Source of the DNA: CAMYKD01 sp041617155
Lineage (GTDB): Bacteria > Pseudomonadota > Alphaproteobacteria > Kiloniellales > JAKSDN01
Assembly (NCBI GenBank): GCA_041617155.1
Contig: JBFJPL010000008.1
Coordinates: forward strand, 6,946 to 70,945
Reading direction: 5' to 3'
DNA: 64,000 bases
The notes below the pieces were generated by a model. It made no database searches and was not told the DNA's origin. It saw only the letters and a list, made by a program, of their open reading frames with translations. The position numbers were made by a program, and so were the translations under genes. Shown here piece by piece: positions 34,237 through 43,302 of this stretch (position 1 is its first letter; every line of letters begins with the position of its first letter).

Positions 34237-34532
34237 GCCGGAATCCTTTGGCGCGAGAATTTGCCCGCCTCGATAGGATCAAGGATGGCCGATTGATCGT
34301 TGCTCCACATTGCCGAAACGGCAAGACAGGATAAACGTGCCTGAAATAAGAGTTTCATAAGCAACCCACCACTATTAGGTTAAAAAATTGTGGCGATTGT
34401 GCCTGTCAGGGGCACTGTGGCGCCTGATACTGCAGGAAAGACGAGGCCGATCCTGAAACAGTGCATTTGTCACGGCAGCCGATGTTGCGCAATGCTTTCG
34501 CCGACGGTCTTTTGCCTGTATACCGCTCGTCC
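34237..34532. other. Divergent intergenic region before rnd
   Basis: 296 bp containing an AT-rich patch near 34330-34395 likely to hold promoters for both flanking genes. No RNA gene was recognised. Confidence 0.35.
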
Positions 34533-35702
34533 ATGACCTTGATTGCAGATACGAACACACTCGCCGCCTTTTGTTCCCGCCAGGCCAAAGCCGAGTTCAT
34601 CGCCGTGGACACCGAGTTCATGCGGGACACCACCTATTGGCCCAAGCTGTGCCTGGTACAGATCGGTGGTCCGGAGGAGGTGGTGGCCGTCGACACCCTG
34701 GCCCCGGGCATTGATCTGGCCCCCATGGTCGAGCTGCTCCGCAACCGAAATGTTCTCAAGGTGTTCCATTCGGCACGCCAAGATATGGAGATCTTCTATC
34801 ATCTGATGGGCGATTTGCCGACGCCGATCTTCGACACCCAGGTCGCCGCCATGGTCTGCGGTTTTGGCGACTCTGTCGGCTATCAGACCTTGGCGCGCAA
34901 GCTGGCCAACGCCACGATTGACAAGGCGTCACGCTTCGCGGACTGGTCCCGTCGGCCGCTGACCAAGCGGCAGCTCGACTATGCCCTGGCGGACGTCGTC
35001 CATCTCAGGCCGGTCTATGAAAAGCTTCGCAAAAAACTGGGCAACAACGGACGCGTCGGCTGGCTCAAGGAGGAAATTGCCGTCCTCACCGATCCCCAGA
35101 CCTATGCTCTGGAGCCGGAAACCGCCTGGCAACGCCTCAAGACCCGTTCCACCGACCGTCGCTACCTCGCCGTCCTGAGCGCGCTCGCGGCTTGGCGCGA
35201 GACGGAGGCACAGCGGCGCAACGTGCCGCGCGGCCGGGTGCTCCGTGACGAGCAGCTGTTCGATCTCGCCGCTCACACACCGACCACCACGGAGCAATTG
35301 GCGCGGACGAGAGGCCTGGGCGGCGACATGGCGCGCGGCCGGATCGGCCAGGCGATTCTCAAAGCGGTGGAGGATGGTCTTGCCGTACCGGAGAAAGATT
35401 GGCCCGTGCCGCCACCGAAAGCGGACTTGCCCAAGGGTTTGGCCCCAGTGGTCGAGCTGCTGAAGGTACTGCTCAAGATGAAATGCGAACGACACAACGT
35501 CGCCCAGCGTCTGGTCGCAAGCAGCGCCGATTTGGAACGCATCGCGGCCGACGACCAAGCTTCTGTGCCGGCGCTCAAGGGTTGGCGGCGGGAGATTTTC
35601 GGCCAAGACGCCTTGGCGCTGAAGTACGGTCGCCTGGCGCTAAGCACCAATGGCCGGGAGATCACCGTGGTGCCGATCGTCGAACCCAGCGCCGCACAAT
35701 AG
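34533..35702 (+). CDS. rnd: Ribonuclease D
   Basis: 389 residues. The DEDDy exonuclease domain has all sites: D and E in FIAVDTEFMRD, D in ARQDMEIFYHL, and Y/D in YALADVVHL. HRDC-type helical domains follow (VSAL-type AWRETEAQRRNVPRGRVLRDEQL at about 225). RNase D trims the 3' end of tRNA precursors. ATG 34533 is chosen because homologues start with MxLIxDTxxLA; the upstream 24 residues are not conserved. Confidence 0.95.
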   Translation: MTLIADTNTLAAFCSRQAKAEFIAVDTEFMRDTTYWPKLCLVQIGGPEEVVAVDTLAPGIDLAPMVELLRNRNVLKVFHSARQDMEIFYHLMGDLPTPIFDTQVAAMVCGFGDSVGYQTLARKLANATIDKASRFADWSRRPLTKRQLDYALADVVHLRPVYEKLRKKLGNNGRVGWLKEEIAVLTDPQTYALEPETAWQRLKTRSTDRRYLAVLSALAAWRETEAQRRNVPRGRVLRDEQLFDLAAHTPTTTEQLARTRGLGGDMARGRIGQAILKAVEDGLAVPEKDWPVPPPKADLPKGLAPVVELLKVLLKMKCERHNVAQRLVASSADLERIAADDQASVPALKGWRREIFGQDALALKYGRLALSTNGREITVVPIVEPSAAQ

Positions 35703-35752
35703 CTCGACGGCCGCTCTCAAGGGGTCTATGGCGGCACCACTTCGCTTTGGCA

Positions 35753-37267
35753 CTAGACCTCGATGCGACCATCCGCCACATCGGCCGCTTCGACCAGAGC
35801 CGCAAAACGCCTTTCGACCGCTTCGCCCAAGGGCACGGAACCGTCGCTAGGCAGCACCAGCTGGAGCTTACCGTCCCCAACGGCCAGGCGCGTGCCTTCC
35901 AAAAGCGCCGAAATGCCAGCGGAAAGCGTGTAAGCCAGGCGAAGCGCAAGACCAGCGACGCGAGCGTCCCGAGCGACCGAGGAACTCAAGAGAGCGAGAG
36001 CGGTCGCCGCCTCGGGCGCCTGAGAGCCGCCGCCGTAACGGGTAAAGATCGCATAGGCAATGAACGCACGCCCCGGGTGATCAAGACCGGAAAACGGGTA
36101 GTGCAAGACCCGGAAAAACGCTTGCCCGGCACGGTAGTCCGGGTGTTCGCGCCAGGCGAAATCGGACAGGTGGCACGTCGCAAGCAGGAGACGGCGACAG
36201 GCGGCATCCGCCTTGGAGAACAGTGGCTCGATCCAGCTGGCCAGCTGATCGCCAAGGTCGCCGAAGCGTCCCTCGCGCAAGGCGAAATCCTCGGTCGCAG
36301 CGATCAGCGGGTCCTTAGCGCGTTCCGCCGGCGGCAGACGCTCGAACAGAAAACCCTCACGTAGGCCGTGGGACGAAAGCACCACCAGCTTGGGTCGGCC
36401 GACCTTAAGGATCCGGCCGAGCAAGAGCGCGGCATAGGGCAACACCTCGAGACGCCGGCGCGGCACGCTGGGAATACGCGCCAAAGACTCCCCGCCAAGC
36501 CCGCCGATCAGTCGCGCCAATTCCTCGGCATCCGTACGGGTCAGGCTGTACCCTTGAATGACATGCAAGGGATACCCGGACTGGCCCATATGGAGGCGTG
36601 CCAAATTGCGCCAAGCACCGCCCACCGCATAGAAATTCCTGCCGCTCAAGTTTTCCAACCAACCGAGTTCGCTCAGTTGCCGGTCGATTTCGCGGCGCGC
36701 TGAGCGGTCGCTGCCGTTCACCAAGTCGATCAGGCGCAGCGCCCCGAGCGGCAGCGTGGCCGAGGCGCCCAGCTTGCCGTCAGCCAGCTCGACAAGCTCG
36801 AGACTGCCGCCACCCAAATCACCCATGACGCCGTCGGCATCTGGCATGCCTGCGAGAACGCCATGCGCGGCGATGCGGGCCTCCTCCACGCCGCTCAGGA
36901 CCGTCATGTGGTGGTCGCAGCGGCGTTCGACCTCGGCAATGAAAGCGGCGGCGTTGTCGGCCTCGCGGACGGCCGCGGTGGCCAGCATGTGCACCTCGGC
37001 AACGCCCATACCGTGTGCCATGCGAACGAAACGCGGCAGATTGACCAGCGCCATTTCGACGCCCTCGTCCGACAGTCGGCCGGTCGCCTGCACCCCTCGG
37101 CCCAGACCGCAGATAACCTTCTCGTTGAAGATTGGAAAGAAGGTACGCTTCAGCGCGTCGAACACCACAAGCCGAATCGAATTCGAGCCAATGTCGATGA
37201 CCGCAACCCGCGCTCCGGCGAGCGGTTCAGGCTGCCTGGCCCCCTCGGAACGAATGGAAGACTTCAA
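35753..37267 (-). CDS. ppx: Exopolyphosphatase (Ppx/GppA family)
   Basis: 504 residues. The actin-like ATPase-fold motifs of Ppx/GppA are present: AVIDIGSNSIRLVVF, TAAVREADN, and GDLGGGSLELVEL. A C-terminal HD-like region (from about residue 320) matches the Ppx extension. It hydrolyses polyphosphate from the end, or pppGpp. The ATG overlaps the stop of ppk as ATGA, so the two genes are translationally coupled and make and break the same polymer. Confidence 0.94.
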   Translation of the reverse strand: MKSSIRSEGARQPEPLAGARVAVIDIGSNSIRLVVFDALKRTFFPIFNEKVICGLGRGVQATGRLSDEGVEMALVNLPRFVRMAHGMGVAEVHMLATAAVREADNAAAFIAEVERRCDHHMTVLSGVEEARIAAHGVLAGMPDADGVMGDLGGGSLELVELADGKLGASATLPLGALRLIDLVNGSDRSARREIDRQLSELGWLENLSGRNFYAVGGAWRNLARLHMGQSGYPLHVIQGYSLTRTDAEELARLIGGLGGESLARIPSVPRRRLEVLPYAALLLGRILKVGRPKLVVLSSHGLREGFLFERLPPAERAKDPLIAATEDFALREGRFGDLGDQLASWIEPLFSKADAACRRLLLATCHLSDFAWREHPDYRAGQAFFRVLHYPFSGLDHPGRAFIAYAIFTRYGGGSQAPEAATALALLSSSVARDARVAGLALRLAYTLSAGISALLEGTRLAVGDGKLQLVLPSDGSVPLGEAVERRFAALVEAADVADGRIEV

Positions 37268-39411
37268 GGATTCTTGTGGACCAGCCTTGGCGACTTGGTC
37301 TGCCGCTTCTTGAGCGCGGAGCCGCGTCCCGAAAGACTGGGATTGGTCATGAAGTAGTTGTGAGCGCTGAACGCGCCCGGCAAAACCGATAAGCGCCGAT
37401 AGGTGCCATCGGCTTCGAGATACCAGCTCTGGGCTTCATCTTTCAGATTTGCGGTCATGATTTGGTCGAGAACCTGTTGATGCACTGTCGCATTCTCGAT
37501 GGGTACCAGAGTTTCCACCCGGCGGTCCAGGTTTCTCGGCATCCAATCGGCCGACGAAATGAAAACTTTTGCCTTGGGTGACGGCAGGCCATGGCCATTT
37601 CCGAAACAAACGATCCGGCTGTGTTCGAGAAACCGGCCGATAATACTCTTCACCCGGATGTTTTCCGATAGGCCGGGCACACCGGCGCGCAAACAGCACA
37701 TCCCGCGCACCACCAACTCGATCGCAACGCCGGCCTGGGATGCCTGGTACAGCGCCTCGATGATTTCGCGGTCAACCAGGGAGTTGAGCTTTGCCCAGAT
37801 CGCCGCCGGCCTGCCGGCTTTGGCATTGGCGATCTCCGCGACGATCAGCTCCAACAAAGTCTCACGCAGATCGACCGGCGCGATGGCGATCTTTTCCACG
37901 AACTCCGGCTGGGCATAGCCGGTCATGTAGTTGAACAGACGCGCGGCATCCCGGCACAGGGCCGGATCGCAGGTGAAGAACGACAAGTCGGTATAGACCT
38001 TGGCGGTTATGGGATGGTAGTTGCCGGTGCCGAAGTGGCAATAGGACCGAAGCGTAGTGCCTTCGCGCCGGACCACCAGTGAGACCTTTGCGTGGGTTTT
38101 CAGGCGAATAAAGCCGTAAACCACCTGGACACCGGCGCGTTCGAGGTTGCGCGCCCAGCGGATGTTGCGCTCCTCGTCAAACCGGGCCTTGAGCTCGACG
38201 AGAGCCGTCACGGTCTTACCGGCCTCGGCCGCCTCGGCCAGCGCCTGGATCACCGGAGACTCTTCACTGGTCCGGTACAACGTCTGCTTGATCGCGACCA
38301 CCGCCGGGTCCTGTGCTGCCTGGCGGATGAAGCGGACCACCACGTCGAAACTTTCATAGGGATGGTGGACGATGATGTCCTTGGCACGAATTGCGGCGAA
38401 ACAATCGCCTTCGAAATCGCGAATACGCTCCGGGAAACGGGCGGTGTAGCTCGGGAACAGCAGGTCGGGGCGTTCCTCGACAATCAGCTGTGAGGTGGCG
38501 GATAGGCCCAGCAGGCCGTCGAGCGCAAAGACGTCCTCAGTCGGGACATTCATCTCCCGCACCACGAAATCGCGCAGTTCGTCGTCGATTTCCGCGTCGA
38601 CCGTCAGCCGGATCACCCGACCCCGCCGACGACGCTTGAGCGCCGTTTCGAATTCGCGGACGAGATCCTCGGCCTCCTCCTCGATCTCTATGTCGCTGTC
38701 GCGCAGGATCCGGAAATAGCCGTGGTTGGTCACTTCCAAGCCGGGAAACAGCCGGTCCAGGTGCATACGAATCACCTGTTCCATGCGAATGAAGCGGATC
38801 CGCTTGCCAGGCAAGCGAATGAATCGCTCGATCTGATGCGGCAAGGGCAACAGGCCGTTGATCCGCTCGCCATCCTCGCGGCGATAGAGCTCCAGCACCA
38901 TCGCAAAGCCGTAGTTCGGTATGAAGGGGAAGGGATGCGCCGGGTCTATGGCGATCGGCGTGAGCACCGGGAAGATCTCGTTCAGAAAGTAGTTGTCCAA
39001 CCACTCCTCTTCCGTCTTGGACAGCTTGTCGCTCGACAGCACGTCGATGCCTGCCTTGCGTAGAGCGATCCTGAGCGCGCGCCAGCATTCCTGCTGTCGC
39101 GCGAGCAAATTGGTCACACATTGATTGATCGCCGCCAGCTGCTCGGCGGGCGTCAGGCCCTCCGGGCTGGGTGTCGCCACCCCGGCCCGCACCTGACCCT
39201 TTAGACCGGCCACGCGGACCATGTAGAATTCGTCGAGGTTGCTCGACGAAATCGACAGGAATCGCAACCGCTCAAGCAAGGGGTGCTGCTCGTTGTAGGC
39301 CTCGTCCAAGACCCGCTCGTTGAAAGCCAGCCAGGAGAGTTCGCGGTTGATGAAGTGCTCCTTGGAGACGCCGCTGTCGTCCGACGCCGCCGGTTCCAGA
39401 CTGTCGGCCAT
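37264..39411 (-). CDS. ppk: Polyphosphate kinase 1
   Basis: About 715 residues from ATG 39411 (MADSLEPAAS), which has AAGGGCGGG before it; TTG 39489 would add 26 residues. It makes polyphosphate reversibly from ATP. Conserved segments are HFINRELSWLAFNERVLDEA, the autophosphorylated His in THAKVSLVVRREG, and CHFGTGNYHPITAKVYTDLSFF. It is cytosolic or membrane-associated and forms an operon with ppx (4-nt overlap). Confidence 0.97.
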   Translation of the reverse strand: MADSLEPAASDDSGVSKEHFINRELSWLAFNERVLDEAYNEQHPLLERLRFLSISSSNLDEFYMVRVAGLKGQVRAGVATPSPEGLTPAEQLAAINQCVTNLLARQQECWRALRIALRKAGIDVLSSDKLSKTEEEWLDNYFLNEIFPVLTPIAIDPAHPFPFIPNYGFAMVLELYRREDGERINGLLPLPHQIERFIRLPGKRIRFIRMEQVIRMHLDRLFPGLEVTNHGYFRILRDSDIEIEEEAEDLVREFETALKRRRRGRVIRLTVDAEIDDELRDFVVREMNVPTEDVFALDGLLGLSATSQLIVEERPDLLFPSYTARFPERIRDFEGDCFAAIRAKDIIVHHPYESFDVVVRFIRQAAQDPAVVAIKQTLYRTSEESPVIQALAEAAEAGKTVTALVELKARFDEERNIRWARNLERAGVQVVYGFIRLKTHAKVSLVVRREGTTLRSYCHFGTGNYHPITAKVYTDLSFFTCDPALCRDAARLFNYMTGYAQPEFVEKIAIAPVDLRETLLELIVAEIANAKAGRPAAIWAKLNSLVDREIIEALYQASQAGVAIELVVRGMCCLRAGVPGLSENIRVKSIIGRFLEHSRIVCFGNGHGLPSPKAKVFISSADWMPRNLDRRVETLVPIENATVHQQVLDQIMTANLKDEAQSWYLEADGTYRRLSVLPGAFSAHNYFMTNPSLSGRGSALKKRQTKSPRLVHKNP

Positions 39412-39631
39412 CCCGCCCTTCGCCGGGACCGGCTTGAGATCTGCTTGAGCTTTCTCCACCAACGCCACCCCTTGGGGAAATTCGGCCAAATCTTGCCCCC
39501 GACATCTGCTGGGAGAGATAATGCTACACGAGACGATTTTCCAGAAACATTACAACACTGTGAAAATCCTATCTTTTGTGCGAAAGCATCCCTATTTCCT
39601 ACAAACCCTCGTCGAACCGCTGATCCGGGCC

Positions 39632-40150
39632 ATGTCCAGAGTTCTCTATCTGCTGCGTCACGCCAAGTCGAGCTGGAGCGATTCGCGGCTCTCCGATTTC
39701 GACCGTCCGCTCAATGGGCGCGGCCGGAAGGCCGCGCCGCAAATGGCTACCTACATGAAGCAGCACGGTCTGGCCCCCACCTTCGTACTCTGCTCCTCGG
39801 CGCGCCGCGCGGTGGAAACCTGGGACCTCATGAGTCCGGCCTTCAATGCCGACATCACCGTTAAACTTCAACGCAGCCTTTACCTGGCATCCCCCAGCCG
39901 CCTGCTCGCGGCTTTGAGTTACGTGCCATCGACAGTCGACCGGGTGCTCGTGATCGCCCACAATCCCGGCCTTGCCCACCTGGCTTTAAATCTCGCGGGG
40001 CCGGATTCGACACCGCGCGCGCTCGAAGAGCTGCGGCAGAAATACCCGACCGCTGCCTTGGCCGAGTTCCAGCTCGTGGCCGATACCTGGTCCAAGATCG
40101 CCGACGGCACGACCCGCCTGAACCGATTCGTCCGACCGCGCGACCTCTAG
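39632..40150 (+). CDS. SixA-type histidine phosphatase
   Basis: 172 residues. The RHG signature is near the N-terminus (LYLLRHAKSSW), followed by the second catalytic Arg/Glu region (LCSSARRAVETW) and the late His in VLVIAHNPGLAHL. SixA-type enzymes remove phosphate from HPt/histidine phosphoproteins; some act on small phosphate esters. ATG 39632 gives the usual short N-terminus. It sits between ppk (divergent) and the CYTH-CHAD gene (convergent), a polyphosphate-flavoured setting. Confidence 0.88.
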   Translation: MSRVLYLLRHAKSSWSDSRLSDFDRPLNGRGRKAAPQMATYMKQHGLAPTFVLCSSARRAVETWDLMSPAFNADITVKLQRSLYLASPSRLLAALSYVPSTVDRVLVIAHNPGLAHLALNLAGPDSTPRALEELRQKYPTAALAEFQLVADTWSKIADGTTRLNRFVRPRDL

Positions 40151-40152
40151 GA

Positions 40153-41706
40153 TCAACGCCAGCAGGGCTTGTGTCCCGCGAAGCTTGCCCATACGGCGGC
40201 GAAGCGCGTCAGATCACGCTCGATACAGGCGGCGTGCCAGCCATGTACGAGACCGAGGGCGGTATCCGCCAGACAGTCCGCTTCGGCCGCTTGGCTGGTC
40301 ATGCGCCTTTCGATCTCCTCGAGCAGACCCTTGCCGACAACGGCGTCATTCAGCGACCCCAGGGTGTCCTGAATGTCGGCCAGCTTTTTCAGGTCCTGCT
40401 TGACCGCCTTGCGCGCGTAGAGTCCACGGAAGAACTCGGTCGGATAGCGCAGCTTCTTTGCCAGGATGCGAACCGCGTGGAACTCAACCTCGCTCATCTC
40501 GCCATGCTTATGCGCCGCCTTGGCCAACTTGCGCGACCGTTCTTCCAAAACCCCGGCGGCAAAGCGGCCAATCGGCATGGCGAGGGTCGCGGCACCATCC
40601 GCCGTGCCGCGCGCTGCCCAGCCACCGGACTCCAACCACATCTCGAGACGGAGCAGCAGTTCGGTATATCTCTGGTTCAGAAGAACGTCGTGAGCCCTTT
40701 CGTAGGCCGCCGCGCGTGCTGCCTCGACGTGGGTGGCCATGACCGCCAGGCTCTGATCCTCGGGCAGACGCGCGCGCAACGGTCTGAGCGTCTCCTCGGC
40801 AAAGACATCCCACTCGCGGGCCGGCCCGAGTTCGCCCTGGAGCCACGAAAGCTCCTCCTTCAAGTGCCGCAATGCGGATGGCCTGATGACGGCCTTGAAG
40901 GCGCTGACGAGGGCGCGCAGGCGGCGCACACCGACACGCAGCTGATGTATGCCTTCCACGTCCTCGGCCATCAAGGCGGCCGCCTCGTTGGCGCGGATCT
41001 GCGCCAGGCAGTTTCGCGCGACGGCCACGAATGCCTGTTCGACCGTCATTTTCGACTTCAGCCGCAGCGCGGTCGCGCGTCTCGGCTCTGCTTTGGCGTC
41101 TTCGGTCAGACCATAGCCGCGTGCCGCTTTGGTCCGCGTCTCGAGCCGGAACGGCACTTGCTGGCGCAGCGCCAAGGCCAACTCGTAGATCTTGTCCGCC
41201 CGGCCCGAGACCAGCTCCAACTCGGCCTCACAGATCGGCATTCGGGCCTCGCCGGCCGTGATCTCGCCCTGATCAAGGGCCAACTCCACCTCGCTGTCGT
41301 CCAGTCTGAGCGGCACGGAACTGCGCGCGAACTCCGTCGTGAAAACCGGCTTCAAGTTCTCCACCAGCTTCTCGTCGGCGAAGAGCTGGCGCAGCGCCGG
41401 GTCCTCGATGCGATCGAGCTCCGGTTTGTCGGCCGACACGTTGACTTCGAACTCCCGGTAGTTCTGCAATCCGGTCACCTTGCCAAGCGGCAGCTTCAGG
41501 GTCTGCACCCAGTCCTTGCCGACGCGCCGGACCCTGAGTGCCATGCCGCGCCGCCGCAGGCTCTGTTCGGGGGTATCGTAGTATGTGCTGAAAAGACGCT
41601 TGGTGCTGGCGCGCCGGGTGGCTAGTGAGCGCACAAACGGGTTGCGACGCAGACGGGCGAGTTCCTGCGGTGTCAGCGCAAGTTTTAGCTCAAGTTCCTC
41701 GTTCAT
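40153..41706 (-). CDS. CYTH-CHAD domain protein (inorganic triphosphatase-like)
   Basis: 517 residues. The N-terminal CYTH tunnel domain begins with the ExExK motif (MNEELELKLAL) and covers about 1-205. A CHAD domain with its conserved His/Arg helices (GIHQLRVGVRRLRALVSAFK, AVRILAKKLRYPTEFFRGLY) covers about 225-510. CYTH enzymes hydrolyse tripolyphosphate, and CHAD domains bind polyphosphate granules (established), so the ppk-ppx neighbourhood makes a polyP role likely. ATG 41706 is the canonical start. Confidence 0.92.
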   Translation of the reverse strand: MNEELELKLALTPQELARLRRNPFVRSLATRRASTKRLFSTYYDTPEQSLRRRGMALRVRRVGKDWVQTLKLPLGKVTGLQNYREFEVNVSADKPELDRIEDPALRQLFADEKLVENLKPVFTTEFARSSVPLRLDDSEVELALDQGEITAGEARMPICEAELELVSGRADKIYELALALRQQVPFRLETRTKAARGYGLTEDAKAEPRRATALRLKSKMTVEQAFVAVARNCLAQIRANEAAALMAEDVEGIHQLRVGVRRLRALVSAFKAVIRPSALRHLKEELSWLQGELGPAREWDVFAEETLRPLRARLPEDQSLAVMATHVEAARAAAYERAHDVLLNQRYTELLLRLEMWLESGGWAARGTADGAATLAMPIGRFAAGVLEERSRKLAKAAHKHGEMSEVEFHAVRILAKKLRYPTEFFRGLYARKAVKQDLKKLADIQDTLGSLNDAVVGKGLLEEIERRMTSQAAEADCLADTALGLVHGWHAACIERDLTRFAAVWASFAGHKPCWR

Positions 41707-41819
41707 CACCGGCCGACGACCATCCCCAAAATAAAACACCCCCAACGCGCTCAACCGGCCCTATGACGGTCAAGTTAGGGAAATGTTACAGACCGGCTTC
41801 CGCCGCGCCTTGATTTGGA

Positions 41820-42599
41820 TCAAAGGGTCCCCGGATATGCACCGCCGTCGATCAGCAGGTTCTGACCGGTGATATAGCCGGCGTGCCGGCCGCAGAGGAA
41901 GGCGCAGGCCTCGCCGAACTCCTCCGGATCGCCGAAGCGGCCCGCAGGATTGTTCTCCGCCCGCTGCTTCCAGACCTCCTCGAACGGCCGACCGCTGGCC
42001 TTCGCCACGCTCTCCACCGTGCCGCGTAGGCGGTCGGTCTCGAAGGGTCCGGGCAGCAGCGCGTTAATGGTCACGTTGTGGCGCACCGTCTTGCGGGCGA
42101 TGCCGGCGACGAAACCGGTCAGGCCGGCGCGCGCGCCGTTCGACAAGCCGAGGATGTCGATCGGCGCCTTGACCGCCGAGGAGGTGATGTTGACGATACG
42201 GCCGAAGCGCCGCTCCATCATGCCGTCGACGGTCGCCTTAATCAGCTCGATCGGCGTCAGCATGTTGGCGTCGATCGCTTTGATCCAGTCGTCGCGAGTC
42301 CAGTCGCGAAAGTCCCCCGGCGGCGGCCCACCGGCATTGTTAACAAGTATGTCAGGCGACGGACAGGCTTGGAGTGCCGCGGCCCGGCCTGATTCCGTGG
42401 TGATGTCCGCGGCCACCGGGGTCACCGTCACACCGCTCGCCTCGCGGATCTCCTTGGCGGTCTGCTCCAAGGGGCCTGGCGTGCGGGCCACGATCACGAC
42501 ATCCACCCCTTCGCGCGCCAACGACATGGCGCAGCCCCGGCCCAGGCCCTTGCTGGCAGCGCAGACGATGGCCCGCTTGCCCGTCAATCCCAGATCCAT
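41820..42599 (-). CDS. SDR-family oxidoreductase with altered catalytic site
   Basis: 259 residues of the classical SDR fold: CAASKGLGRG replaces TGxxxGIG at the cofactor site, NNAG is intact, and the catalytic Ser is present (ITSSAVK). At the Tyr-x3-Lys position the sequence is SNGAR (GLSNGARAGL), so Tyr becomes Ser and Lys becomes Arg. This SNGAR-type subgroup recurs widely as FabG-like proteins; whether it is a working dehydrogenase is unclear. It lies 19 nt downstream of hda on the same strand. Confidence 0.85.
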   Translation of the reverse strand: MDLGLTGKRAIVCAASKGLGRGCAMSLAREGVDVVIVARTPGPLEQTAKEIREASGVTVTPVAADITTESGRAAALQACPSPDILVNNAGGPPPGDFRDWTRDDWIKAIDANMLTPIELIKATVDGMMERRFGRIVNITSSAVKAPIDILGLSNGARAGLTGFVAGIARKTVRHNVTINALLPGPFETDRLRGTVESVAKASGRPFEEVWKQRAENNPAGRFGDPEEFGEACAFLCGRHAGYITGQNLLIDGGAYPGTL

Positions 42600-42618
42600 T
42601 TCGACCTCTCCCCCTATT

Positions 42619-43290
42619 CTATTTGTTCGGTTGAAGCACGCTCCGCACCAGCGGCACGGTAATCTCGCGGCGGGCCCGCAAGGCGGCGCGGTCGATCGTA
42701 TCGACCAGATCGCGAGCCGCGGCGAAGCTGCGCTCCATGCGCGACAGCAGAAAGCCGATCACCTCGGGGCCAACCCTGAGCTGCCGGTCGGCGAAGAGCT
42801 TGACCAGCAGCGCCGCGATCAGCGCGTCGTCCGGCGGCCCCAGTTCGACCGCCTGGACCGCGTTGATACGCGAGCGCAGGTCGGCCAGCGCGACTGGCCA
42901 GCGGGCCGGCGCCTTGCGCCCGCAAAACAGCAGGTAGCCAGCGCGCTCGACCATCACGTTGTAGAGGTGCAGCAGGGCCTCCTGCCGCTCGTCGTCCCAG
43001 GCCTCGCCCATCCCGTCCAATAAGACCGCGCGCGCAGCGCCAAGCACATCGGGCAGGCCGGCAACATTCAATGCCCCGGAATCGATCTGTATCGCGCCGC
43101 TTGCCGCACGCCATACCTGCGCCAAATGGGTCTTGCCGCAGCCGGCCGGCCCGTAGAGCACGAGGGCCGGGCCCAGCCAGTCCGGCCAGCGATCGATCCA
43201 AGCCACCGCGGTCTCGTTGCTGGGCGCGACCAGGAAGTCTCCTCTGCCGAGGGCGGCTCGCTGTCCGAGATCCAGGGTGAGTTGAGACAT
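42619..43290 (-). CDS. hda: DnaA-related replication regulator Hda
   Basis: 223 residues, a DnaA domain-III-like AAA+ protein without the DNA-binding domain. The P-loop is GPAGCGKTHLAQVW, followed by a sensor region (DLRSRINAVQAVELGPPDD). An N-terminal QLTLDLG motif binds the beta clamp, through which Hda stimulates hydrolysis of DnaA-ATP and prevents re-initiation. It starts 12 nt after the permease gene, as in other Alphaproteobacteria. Confidence 0.93.
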   Translation of the reverse strand: MSQLTLDLGQRAALGRGDFLVAPSNETAVAWIDRWPDWLGPALVLYGPAGCGKTHLAQVWRAASGAIQIDSGALNVAGLPDVLGAARAVLLDGMGEAWDDERQEALLHLYNVMVERAGYLLFCGRKAPARWPVALADLRSRINAVQAVELGPPDDALIAALLVKLFADRQLRVGPEVIGFLLSRMERSFAAARDLVDTIDRAALRARREITVPLVRSVLQPNK

Positions 43291-43302
43291 GACCGGGTAT
43301 CC

